A stretch of DNA of 64,000 nt, taken from contig CALLFA010000049.1 of assembly GCA_937997635.1 (NCBI GenBank), positions 1 through 64,000 on the forward strand. Direction: 5' to 3'. The translations under genes and the position numbers were made by a program. The DNA comes from an uncultured Saprospiraceae bacterium (GTDB lineage: Bacteria; Bacteroidota; Bacteroidia; Chitinophagales; Saprospiraceae). Under the pieces are notes generated by a model. The model made no database searches. It was not told where the DNA came from and saw only the letters and a list, made by a program, of their open reading frames with translations. Positions 1-11,100 of this stretch are shown one piece after another (position 1 is the first letter of the stretch; each line of letters opens with the position of its first letter).

Positions 1-2
1 AC

Positions 3-230
3 TTTATGGGAAAAACGTCAAGGTTAATTTGTACAATGGATCAACCAACTTGGTTTTATAGAATTATCAATAGATCTCCAAGTCATTATGCAATGAAAAA
101 ATTAACGTTAAATTTCATTGGAGTAAAATCTGTTAAAATAACTGCAATCGGACCTTTGAGACTATCAAAAGAAAAATTCAGGAATAAGTGGATAAAAAAA
201 GTAGAAAAATTAGGCGAACAGAACAAATGA
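3..230 (+). CDS. NAD(P)H-dependent flavodoxin-fold oxidoreductase, C-terminal fragment (5' end outside window)
   Basis: The reading frame is open to the left edge, so this is the last ~75 residues of a longer gene; the ATG at position 6 is probably internal. The fragment contains T-M-D-Q-P-T-W-F-Y-R, followed by a helix, an F-x-G-V-K-x-V-K-I-T strand and a basic helix ending in W-I-K-K-V-E-K-L-G. This arrangement is typical of the C-terminus of the NAD(P)H dehydrogenase (quinone) / flavodoxin-2 family (YwrO/MdaB-like), cytoplasmic FMN enzymes that reduce quinones or electrophiles. The family is recognised from the tail only: the FMN-binding N-terminus is not in the window, so substrate and full length cannot be judged. 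It converges on the SDR-TetR pair to the right. Nothing in the sequence shows its regulation. Confidence 0.7.
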   Translation, partial: FMGKTSRLICTMDQPTWFYRIINRSPSHYAMKKLTLNFIGVKSVKITAIGPLRLSKEKFRNKWIKKVEKLGEQNK

Positions 231-336
231 ACAACAATTAGCTGTTCTGCATCTAAGAAGGGACAGAGTGCACCTCTCACTACTTATACTTTTATTCGTC
301 ATATTAATTATATCCAATATTTATATGAATAAGTTT

Positions 337-441
337 TTAGCTTAGATATACCCAGCGCACTTGAGTGTGACCTCCCATTTTATCAGTATCTGCGTGCAAA
401 ACCTCGTAGGTCGACATTATGTCTTCAGCTATGAACAATAA
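337..441 (-). other. Short open frame, possible gene remnant
   Basis: On the minus strand a stop-to-stop frame of 34 codons reads like a real protein C-terminus: it contains A-E-D-I-M-S-T-Y-E-V-L-H, then D-T-D-K-M-G-G-H-T-Q, then V-R-W-V-Y-L-S before TAA. An in-frame ATG at 417 would give 26 residues. It lies just beyond the terminator hairpin of the SDR transcript, and no upstream extension exists in any frame. It may be the tail of a deleted gene, a small protein or chance; no family could be named. Confidence 0.2.
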
Positions 442-442
442 T

Positions 443-477
443 TAAAAGCGGAAGACAATCCCGAAGGATTGCCTTCC
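443..477 (-). terminator. Rho-independent terminator of the TetR-SDR transcript
   Basis: A 12-bp stem (450-461 with 466-477, one G-U pair) closed by a UUCG-type tetraloop on the minus strand, followed by a short T-rich stretch (CTTTTAATT). It lies 30 bp beyond the SDR stop codon. Confidence 0.7.
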
Positions 478-506
478 ATCACTAAATAAAGTGTCATCTC
501 TTGTTA

Positions 507-1253
507 TTAATTTCTTCCAGCGATTACTCCTCCATCAGTATCCCAAATCGCGCCTGTAACCCAAGACGCTTTATCTGACAGTAAGAATAATATGCTATTT
601 GCAATATCTTCAGGAGTTCCATTTCTACCAATTGGATGAAATGCATTAAAACCCTTTAAAGCTTCTTGTGCTTCGCTTTCTCCTCCAAAAACACCATGGT
701 ATACTGGTGTATTGACAACAGCAGGAGATACAGCGTTAACTCTAATGTTGTGATCAGCTAATTCCATGGCCAAATGTTGTGTCAGCGCATGTAATCCAGC
801 TTTTTGCATTGAATAGGCAGAAGATGGTGTTGCTTTCACCGCTTGTTTTGCCCACATAGAACCGATATTCACTATCGATCCTCCACCACTTTTCTGCATG
901 GCTCTTGCAGTTGCTTGTGTTAAGAAAAAGAAACCTCGATTTAGATCTAAGTATGAATCATAATCCTCATTGGTGTGGTCTAGAAATGGTTTAGGCCCAA
1001 ATATACCAGAAGCATTCACTAAGAAATCAACATTTGAGAGACTACCAATTTTATCAATCAAGTTATTGACTTGCTCACGGTTAGTAATGTCTATTTGATG
1101 CTTAACTAGATTTGGTGCGTCGGATACTTTATCCGGGCTTCTGCCAACAATATGAACAGTCGCACCATTTTCAAGTAATTGATGTGTTGTGGCTTTTCCT
1201 ATACCACTTGTGCCACCGATGACGATAGCTACTTTGTTTTTAAAATCTGACAT
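507..1253 (-). CDS. SDR family oxidoreductase
   Basis: A 248-residue classical short-chain dehydrogenase/reductase, a cytoplasmic NAD(P)-dependent Rossmann enzyme. The cofactor loop G-G-T-S-G-I-G lies at residues 13-19. V-N-A-S-G (79-83) takes the place of the usual NNAG. The catalytic triad is visible as Ser132, Tyr147 and Lys151 (Y-S-M-Q-K), and the end has the usual D-G-G-V. Length matches the family (~250). The ATG at 1253 is supported by the immediate start of the Rossmann strand (K-V-A-I-V-I-G-G). It lies 60 bp downstream of a TetR gene on the same strand, and a near-perfect palindrome sits in that gap, so it is probably repressed by that regulator. The substrate cannot be read from the sequence; pairing with a TetR repressor suggests a detoxification or inducible catabolic role. 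Confidence 0.9.
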   Translation of the reverse strand: MSDFKNKVAIVIGGTSGIGKATTHQLLENGATVHIVGRSPDKVSDAPNLVKHQIDITNREQVNNLIDKIGSLSNVDFLVNASGIFGPKPFLDHTNEDYDSYLDLNRGFFFLTQATARAMQKSGGGSIVNIGSMWAKQAVKATPSSAYSMQKAGLHALTQHLAMELADHNIRVNAVSPAVVNTPVYHGVFGGESEAQEALKGFNAFHPIGRNGTPEDIANSILFLLSDKASWVTGAIWDTDGGVIAGRN

Positions 1254-1277
1254 GTGTAATGTGTTTAATTGTAATAT

Positions 1278-1295
1278 AGACAGACAAGTCTGTCT
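1278..1295. promoter_or_regulatory. Palindromic operator in front of the SDR gene
   Basis: AGACAGACAAGTCTGTCT is an inverted repeat of two 8-bp arms (AGACAGAC and GTCTGTCT) around AA. It starts 25 bp upstream of the SDR start codon. The half-site GTCTGTCT recurs in front of the TetR gene at 1900-1921, which fits a TetR-family dimer-binding site. Confidence 0.65.
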
Positions 1296-1313
1296 TTTAA
1301 TAAATAATTTTTT

Positions 1314-1874
1314 TTATATTATTTGAGCACAGATAGTTTTCGCTTCTTTAATTGGCCAATTCTTTTGATGAAGATGACTTTCACCAACAGCACTTTCATA
1401 CAGCAAATATATTTGTCGAATCTTCGAGTTTCGACTCTTGGAAGATTTTGTTTTAAAATTTACAACAGTCAATTCTTTGATAAACTCAATAAATTGATTC
1501 TTTTGATTTTGAATTTCCTTTCGAATATGTTTATCGTTTTTGGGTATCTCGGACATTGTCTTAATGCACCAACAACCATTAAACGTCTTCTTATTAAAAA
1601 ACAGCTCTAAATAATCAAAAATTGAAAGGATACGCGATGTATTGTCTGGCTTTGAGTAGCAAAACTCTTTTATATCATCCAAAAAATTACGATTCATGAA
1701 TTTCAAATACGCCAAACACAATTCTTCTTTTGACTCAAAATGATTGTAAAGAGTCGCTTTAGCTATCCCAGATTCGTGAATAATTTCATTTATCCCAGTA
1801 GAATTATACCCATTCTTATAGAACAGCTCTGAGGCAGTTTTAATGATGTGATCTTTTATTTCTACTCTTTTCAC
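1314..1874 (-). CDS. TetR/AcrR family transcriptional regulator
   Basis: A 186-residue one-component repressor. The N-terminal ~50 residues form the TetR helix-turn-helix: I-I-K-T-A-S-E-L-F, then G-Y-N-S-T-G-I-N-E-I, then G-I-A-K-A-T-L-Y-N-H-F, then K-E-E-L. The C-terminal ligand domain resembles the TetR_C branch found with oxidoreductase targets (G-C-W-C-I-K near residue 100). The start used is GTG at 1874; no in-frame ATG fits, because the HTH begins at once. It is the first gene of a pair with the SDR and is flanked on both sides by palindromes, so autorepression plus control of the SDR is likely. The ligand is unknown. Confidence 0.9.
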   Translation of the reverse strand: MKRVEIKDHIIKTASELFYKNGYNSTGINEIIHESGIAKATLYNHFESKEELCLAYLKFMNRNFLDDIKEFCYSKPDNTSRILSIFDYLELFFNKKTFNGCWCIKTMSEIPKNDKHIRKEIQNQKNQFIEFIKELTVVNFKTKSSKSRNSKIRQIYLLYESAVGESHLHQKNWPIKEAKTICAQII

Positions 1875-1899
1875 AATACAAAGATATACAATTTAATCT

Positions 1900-1921
1900 A
1901 AGTAGACAAGTCTGTCTACTT
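1900..1921. promoter_or_regulatory. Palindromic operator in front of the TetR gene
   Basis: AAGTAGAC and GTCTACTT form an inverted repeat around AAGTCT, 26 bp upstream of the TetR GTG. It contains GACAAGTCTGTCT, identical to 13 bases of the operator at 1278-1295. Probable autoregulatory site. Confidence 0.6.
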
Positions 1922-2039
1922 ATTGCTCGAATTACACATTCCTATTACTGATATTTCGAGCTTCCGCTGGTCGCAGATAACCAATGATTTCTGATGTTAA
2001 ACTGATATCCCAGTGGTCTATTTCAATTTCCTCAAATAG

Positions 2040-2075
2040 AAAAAGGCTCCTCAATCTTACATCAAGAAGCCTTTT
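2040..2075 (-). terminator. Terminator of the 26-repeat giant gene
   Basis: On the minus strand GGCTTCT (2071-2065) pairs with AGGAGCC (2051-2045) and is followed by TTTTTC. It begins 35 bp beyond the stop codon of the giant gene. Confidence 0.6.
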
Positions 2076-2105
2076 CTAAATATGGTTTTTTAAAATCTTA
2101 TTCTA

Positions 2106-5100
2106 TTAGTGTTGAACCACGATACGCTCATTTAAGACAATCCAAGGATGTCTGATTGAGGCGTAATAAATTCCTGATTGAAGTGATGACACATCGATGG
2201 ACTTAGTCGTTTCACCAATTTCCAAATTCATAGACTCCTTCATCATCAATCTTCCATTTGCGTCATTAAGTTCAATCGTTATTGGACCTTCAATGTTGCT
2301 CGAATTGATTCGCAGCACCAGTTCATCGTTGGCTGGATTTCCTAAGGCGACTAAACTTACTGTTGGTTCTGTCAATCCACTATCTGGACATTGATCTCCA
2401 CTTACTCTTGACAATTGAATGAAATTACTTGACAATTCAAAACAAGAAGCAATAGGGACTTGTGTCACATCTTCTTGAGAGCCAATAGTAAACTGAGCTG
2501 TTGTACCAGTATGTGAAACGCCATAGATTCTACAATTGCCAACACTAAGACTTTCAAGATCTACAGAACCACTTGTATTTACTGCAAGAAACCTATTATT
2601 GATATCTGTAATTAAGTAGGTATACGATAAATTTGATTCTGAGTCGTTGAATAAGTTGATGACATCTCTTATACTATCTTGTACACAAATGGTAAGTTCT
2701 GTAGCCATGTCATCTGCATTGACTGAGCCACCATCAACTATATCTGTCCTCACTGTGATCGGATTAGAGAATTCAAAACATCCATCTAAATCACTAACAT
2801 TCTCTCCGAGCACAATACCTAGAACTGTACCAAACGAGCCCAAGTGCCATACCTGAACTATTTCCTCTCCAAAGTCATCGAAATTGAAGTTAGAATTTAG
2901 TTCTGCAGCAAGTATGACTCCTAATGTATCAGTGACTACCCAGACAGACTCCTGACCCGCTGGAACTGTCAAATTAATGCCTAAAAAATTATCCTCTCCG
3001 TCACCGGCACAAACAACAGTTTCTACAGTACCATCATCCAATTCGATGCTACCACCAACAGCTGGACAATCAAGACAATCGGTTTCTACGATGACCTCTA
3101 CTGGATTTGACAAATCAAAACATCCACCAATGTTGTCTATATTTCCACCAATAATTACATTATCAAACATACCGATAAAGCCAACATGGTACACCAGGCT
3201 AGTACCTGCATCCTCGCCTTCAAAGTCAATGTTTACTTCTCCTTCAATTCTTGCAATAATACCTGCTGTATCGGTAACAAGGAAAACTTCACCATTACCA
3301 GCTGCCGCATCTACTTCGAATGTGATAAGGTCAATAAAGCCGTCACCACTACATACGGTAATTGAAGTTTGACCGCCATTTGCAGTTAAATTACCACCGT
3401 CAGCCAAACACATATTCATATCTGCACAGTCGATTTCTTTTTCAATTCTTAGTGGATTTGATAAAGCAAAACATCCTTCCAAATCATTGGCATTGGAGTC
3501 AATTAGCAGACCAGTAACGGAATCTTCAATAGTTAAATTCCACAACAAGCAAACGCCTTCTCCACTACCTTCAAAATTGAACATAGGTCCTTCAGGGAAA
3601 CTTAATATCACGCCCAAAGTATCTGTAATGACCCATACACTTGTATCTCCTATACCTGGCGTTACATTTACCATAAGGGCTTCATCCATATTGTCGTCTA
3701 CACAGACAGTAGTCATATCTAATCCCCCATCAAATGAAATTACAGCAGCAATTACACCACAACTTTGTTGACCACAATCGTTTTCCTTGGTCACAGTCAA
3801 CGGATTTGAGAGTTCAAAACAACCACTGAGCATGGAAGCATTTGCGCCAACAGTAAGACCTGATATGCTATCCATAAAAATCAAATGCCATATTTGGCAG
3901 ACACCAGCATCTTGCCCTTCAAAGTTGAATGGTGGACCATCAGACAAGAAAAGAATGACACCTGTATTGTCAGTGACTAACCACTGCATACTGTCATTAC
4001 CAATACTCGTTAGATTTACATTTATACTATCATCCATGCCATCATCCGTGCAAACTGTGATCGAATCTCCACCCCCATCAAACGAAATAATTGAAGGTGC
4101 AATTTCGCAGAGCGCAGTGGCACAATTAGTCTCTTTTATAAGCGTAACAGAATTAGATAAATCAAAACACCCTTGTAGATCCATGACATTCATACCCTGG
4201 TTAAGTCCTATAAGATTTGAAGAATAAGACATATGCCATATCTGAGTTCCTGCACTGCCATCTGGTATCATGAATGGAGGACCGCTATTAAATAATTGTA
4301 TGATGTTTCCGTCATCATCTGTCAACAACCAAATGCTCAATTCACCTTCTTCGCCGGTTAAAACGAGATTGACCTCTGCGTCTACACCATCATCATCACA
4401 GATAGTAATTTCAGCGTTACCATTACCATCATCAATTGTCCCTCCGTTAAATGTGCCAGCGTCTTGAATGACTGTTATTGCATTTGAAATGTCAAGACAA
4501 CCATTTAATTCATTGATGTTTTGTCCAAGTTCACCACCCGAGAGTGTGTCCCTGAGACTCACATGATAGATTAAAGTGACTCCTGCACCTATACCTTCAA
4601 GGTCAATAAATGGTGTCAATTGCAATGCAATTATCTGACCTGTTGTGTCTGCGGCTACGAAGACTGAATTCGCACCAACGTTGTCGGTAACAATGACTTC
4701 AAATTCATCACTGATGCCATCGAGTGCACAAATAGTAATTTCTGTAGACCCATCCGCAAGTGCTATTGCCCCACCATCCACAACACATGTATCTGTAGCA
4801 CAACCGATTTCTTTATTTATAATGATCGCATTTGATAATTCAAAACAACCCATTAAATCATTGGTGTTATCTCCATCTCTAATGATGAAAGATGAATCTC
4901 GAACGGTCGCATGGACAACAAGGCATCTGCCTTCGTCTGATCCTTCAAAATCTATGGTAGAACCATCAAATGTTTGCGTCACATTACCCGCACTATCAGT
5001 CAATAGCCACATACTGATACCTGAAGCACCTGTAAGCGTAAAGTCTATTGGATCAGCAATTTCATCATCTGCACAAATGGTTATTTCGGTTTCTCCATTA

Positions 5101-8100
5101 CTTGTTGAAATCGCTCCGCCTGAAACCACGCAAGGTGGAGGAGCTACACAGCTTTCTTTTTCTACTGTAATTATATTAGATAAATTAACACAGCCAGTCA
5201 CATCAGTAATATTTACACCCGGCCTTAGTCCTCCAAATGGCTCTAGGACACTAGCATAATAGATCAAACACACACCTGTATCAGATCCTTCAAAATTGAA
5301 TAAAGGCTCATTTTCTAAATCTAAGATAATGCCATCTGCATCTGTAATAACAAAAAATCCCGCTCCCGTATTTCCAGTCAACATGACTTCGAGATTCTCA
5401 TTCATACCATCATCAACACATAAGGTAGTCTCAATCTCACCATCCAGTAAGGCAATAGAACCAGGGAGTATTTCAGCACATTCCGGATTAGCACAAGCAC
5501 CAGACAATCTCACCACTGTAATGGCATTTGATAAGCTATGGCAACCTTCTAAAGTAGCTATATCCATTCCTAACATAAGATTGAATGTAGAATCTCTAGT
5601 ACTGATGTGCCATATCTGACACATACCAATAGCTGAACTTTCAAAATCAAAAGTGTTGTCACTACCCTCTTGAATTCCGATTATTGTTCCAACAGAATCT
5701 ACAATAATCCATTGGCTTATACCTGTATTTGAATTAAGGTCAACGGTGAACTGATCACTCATATTATCGGTGACACAAATCTCAATATCAGTACCAAGAT
5801 CCATTATGGAAATAGCACCACCAGATACGGTACATTCAACATTCGAACACAATTCTCTTGTTATTGCAAGTCCTTCGGAAATCTGAAAACAGCCTCCAAG
5901 TTCACTAATTGAATTTCCAGGAATTAATCCAGTTATTTCATCTAATGCCGCTATGTGTCTAATAAAACATTGTCCTGAAGGCTCACCTTCAAAATTAAAA
6001 ATATTATCGTTTTGAGTTGTAAGAATAATGTCATTTGCGTCTGTTGTCACCCAAATACTACCACCAATATTGTCAACGACATCGACTACAATATTTTCAT
6101 CCATATTGTCATCAACACAAATTGTAACAGCTGTCTGTCCATTCATCGTAGAAATGGAACCACTCATAATATCATCACAAACCAATGGTGCACAACCATC
6201 AATTTTAGATATTTCTACTGAGTTAGACAATACAAAGCATCCGTTTACAGAAGTGATGGCTTGACCAACTTCAAAATTTTCTAAGTCACCATCTGATGAC
6301 ACGTGCCAGATAAAGCATCTACCTGGTGTATTATTGGTAAAGTCAAAACTCGGTTCATTTTGGATAGTTATAATGTTTCCTTGAGGGTCCGTGACTATAT
6401 AATTAGACGTACCCGAATTTCCATCTAAGCTAATGTTCACCACATCTGGTTCATCATCAGTCACACATAGGATGAGGAATGTTTCGTTATTTGTTGTTTC
6501 AATATTTCCACCATTGACAGCACAATCTGGAGGACCACAGCCTACCTCTCTGATCACATTGATCTGATTAGACAGCGCAAAATTTCCAGTCACATCAGCA
6601 ATATTTTGTCCTGCCTGCAAGCCAAAAACATCTCCAAAGGAAGCCACATGCCATATCTGGGCAATACCTGCACCAGAGCCTTCAAATTCGAACGTAGCTA
6701 CTGCTTGGACTATTAAAATTTGACCAGTAGTATCTGTGACAATCCAAGTACTTTCACCCATACTGCCATTTAATGTGAGAGATATTCTGTCTGACTCTCC
6801 GTCATCTGCACAGACCGTTATGTCTCCAGCTCCACCTCCGACATCTGATGTAATGCTACCGCCAACAGGGACAGGAGCTGGGTTACAATCTTCGAGTTTG
6901 TTTACAGTTAGTGGATTTGAAAGATCAAAACAACCTTGGATATCCGTCAAATTATTGCCTACGTCAAAACCAGTGATTGGATCACGCAATGCTACATTAT
7001 AAATAAAATTAGTGCCACCACCGGTACCTTCAAAATTAAATACACTTTCTACTTGTATGACAAGAATCTCACCCCTAGCATCTGTCACGGCCCATAATCT
7101 TGCGCCGTCACCTCCTTGTAAAACAAGCTGGATATTATCATTTTCACCATCAGTCACGCAAACATCCAATACTGTTAAGGAATCTGAACTCATGACGACA
7201 CCACCATCTACGCTACACGTATTTGGTCCACATTCTCTAACCTTAATGATAGAAATCGGGTTTGACAAGTCAAAGCAGCCACCAAGTCCATTTATGTTTA
7301 CGCCTGCAGCAAATCCTGTAACAGGATCTAATAAACTAATGTGATATAGAAAACAAGTACCAGCTTCAAATCCTTCAAAATTGAAATCTAGTGTACCCCT
7401 GATATCTGAAATAATTCCTTGCTCATCAGTCAGTATCCAGGCTGTTGCCCCCACATTCCCTGTCAATGATACATCAAGCACATCATTTTGACCATCATCC
7501 ACACAAATTGTGGAAGTAGTCGTACCATTAGAAAAAGTCAAGCTTCCACCTTCTACAATACATGGATCTGGACCACAATTAATTTCTTTAGTAACTCTAA
7601 TTGGCGTAGACAATGAAAAACAACCTCCAAGATTAGAGATTAATTCTCCAGCAGTAAATCCTGTGATTGTATTTTCAAGACTTAAATGATAGATCAAACA
7701 AACTCCTTCACCACCACCTTCAAAAGTGAAGATATTCGTGTTTTGAGTTCTTAATATTTGACCACTCGCATCAGTTATAACCCAGGTAGACGGACCTACA
7801 TTTCCTGTCAATGAAATTTCCAGACCTTCTACCATTCCATCATCTGCACATACCGTGAGACTTGACACTCCACCTGGTCCAGCTATCGTTCCTGAAGATA
7901 CATTACATGTCGGCGCACCGCAATTATCAATTTTATTTACTGTCACTGGATTTGACAATGCAAAGCATCCTGCCAATTGATTGACATTGGATCCCACTGA
8001 AAATCCGTCAAGGGTTCCTGTCAAGCTTAAGTGCCAGATGGTACATGTACCGAAAGGACTATTCGTAAAATCAAATGATGAATCATTTTGAATTTCTAAG

Positions 8101-11100
8101 ATGTTGCCTTGGTTGTCTGTCACTAACCATATGGATGAACCTCGATTTTCACTCAAAGTGACAGTCACAACATCAGCTTCCATATCGACAACGCACACAT
8201 TTACTGTGGACTCTCCTTCTATGGAAATAGTCCCACCTAATACATCACACACTGGTGCGCCACAATTGTCAAGTTTAGTCACTGTAACTGGATTAGACAG
8301 AGAAAAGCAACCAGCCAATTGATTGACATTGGATCCCACTGAAAATCCTCCAAGAGTTCCTGTGAGGCTTAAGTGCCAAATGGTACATGTACCAATAGGA
8401 CTATTTGTAAAATCAAATGACGAATCATTTTGAATTGCTAAGATGTTGCCTTGTGCATCAGTGACGAGCCAAGTGGACGAACCTTGATTACCAGTCAATG
8501 TGACGGGTATAATATCGGCTTCATCGTCTACCACGCATACGCTTAATGATGTCTCTCCTTCTACCGAGATAGTTCCACCTAATACATCACACACTGGCAT
8601 GCCACAATTATCAAGTTTATTTACTTGAATCGAATTTGACAATTCAAAACAACCATCTATGCCAGAGACATTAGCGCCAATAGCAAATCCCGTAAGCGGA
8701 TCTTGCAGACTCATGTGCCATATAAAACAAACGCCAACTTCAGCATTTGTGAAATCAAAGTTTGAGTCATTTTGAATAGCAAGAATGTTTCCTGATTCAT
8801 CAGTGACCAACCATATGGATGACCCTGAATTACCGCTCAAATTGACATCCACGATATCTTGTTGTGAATCGACCACACACAAATCAACGGCGACTGCTCC
8901 ACCTATATCAATCATTCCTGCTTGCACATCACAAACAAGTACACCGCAACCAGTTTCAAGAATCACAATAATCTGATTTGACAGATCAAAACATCCAGTC
9001 AAGTTAGCAATATTACCACCTGGATTTAAGCCACCTACTGTATCATCTGAACTGATATGCACGATGGAAAAACTACCAGCTGGAGATCCTTCAAATTGAA
9101 AATCAGCGTTTTGTTGAATACTAATAATGACTCCCTGATCATCGACTAAAAGCCAAGCAGAAGAACCAGAATTATCAGACAACATTGGCGTTATACTGTC
9201 AGGCAAACCATCGTCCGCACAGAAATTAAATTGTGTGAATCCTCCAAAAGATATACTACCACCTTGGACAGTACACGTCTGAAAACAATCTGTTTCTTTG
9301 GTGATGTTTATAGGATTTGAAATATCAAAACAACCTTCTATGTCACTTACGCTATTGCCCAAAACAAAACCAGTTATTGGATCCAATAAACTCATATGCC
9401 AGATTTGGCAACTCGAAATATCTGCATTGTCAAATACAAAAACCGGAGAATTTTGAATGGTTATTATATTTCCATTAAGATCAGTGACAAGCCATGTTGA
9501 AGAGCCAGAATTACCAGACAATACTACGGTGACTGTATTCTGAGAAGGATCTTCTACGCAAATTGATACATCTGTAGATCCATCTTGTAGAGCAATGTTG
9601 CCTGCATCAATATCACATACGAAACCGCAATTGATTTCTCTAGTGATGGTGATTGGATTTGATAAATCAAAGCAGCCAATTATATCAGAGACATTTCTTC
9701 CAGCTGAAAAACCCGCTTCAATGTCACCAGCACTTAAATGCCATAATTGACAAACTCCTTCACCAGCTCCTTCTAGGTTAAACATGTTACTTCTATTTAT
9801 CAACATGATGTTGCCTAAAGTATCTGTCAGCAACCAGAATGTATCTCCAATATTATTAGAGACCACTGGTGTGATTAAATCTGGTTCGCCATCATCAACA
9901 CAGATCGTCAATTCAGTTTGACCATTTGCTGAAATAATTCCACCTATAACATTACATACTGGTATGCCACAATTGATTTCTTTGGTAATTGAAATTGCAT
10001 TTGAGAATTCAAAGCAGCCCATGATGTCACTGATGTTTTCACCTATTCCAAAATTTGAGATTGGATCTTGGAGGCTCATGTGTCTGATAATACAAGTCTG
10101 GAGAGCGATCCCTTCAAAATTGAATATTGGAGAATTTTGATTACGCAGAATGACTCCATTTTCATCTGTTACGATCCAAGTTGAAGCACCTACGTTACCC
10201 GTCACTATAAATTCCAATTGATCGTCTATACCATCATCTGCACATACAGTTGGAGAAGCTCCATTGGCCAATTCGATTACACCTGCATCAACATCGCAGA
10301 CTACAATTGCACAATCTGTTTCTTTCACAATCGTGACAGGCTCACTAGAAGTAAAACAACCGTCAAAATCTAGAAGTGGAGATCCGATTTGAATAGTCGG
10401 AACATCATCTAAAAAGTTAAATAATATCAATTGACAATCACCATCAGTCGAATGAATCAATGGTAACTCACTTCTATTTGAAAATACTTCAATGACATTT
10501 TTATCAGAATCAAGCAATACAAATCTTGAGAGACTTGCAGTATCTAGTACAACTGTAAGCACGTCGGCTATATCATCATCAAAACATATAAAAATAGAAT
10601 CTTGATCATTATTCAGTAAAGAGAGTGTTGGTTCTCCGAAAACAATTACTGGAGTCGGAATGTCGCACAGCACATTGCAATCAACGATCTTTTCGATGAT
10701 AAAAGGTCTCGAAAAATCAATACAACCAGATATTTTGTTAACGTTTTGCCCTATTCTGACTTGGACATCTCCAAAGGAAGAATAGTGATGAATGTTAACT
10801 ATACCTGCTCCCGTACCTTCAAAATTAAACTGAGGGGTACTTACCAATTGAGTAATGATTCCTTTTGAATCAGTGACTAACCAACCTTGGGTATCACCTC
10901 TTACAGAGGTCACTTCTAGCGTAATATTATCTGGCACTCCATCTGATACACAAATGGTCTGTTCAATTTCTACGACTGACCTAACAAAGCCAGAAAATGG
11001 AGAAAACAAGTTTATGACTATTTCATTTGATAAGCCAAACCAACCTTTCAGTTTTTTAATATTGAGGCCTACTCTTGGTCCTATGGTAAATTCGTCATAT

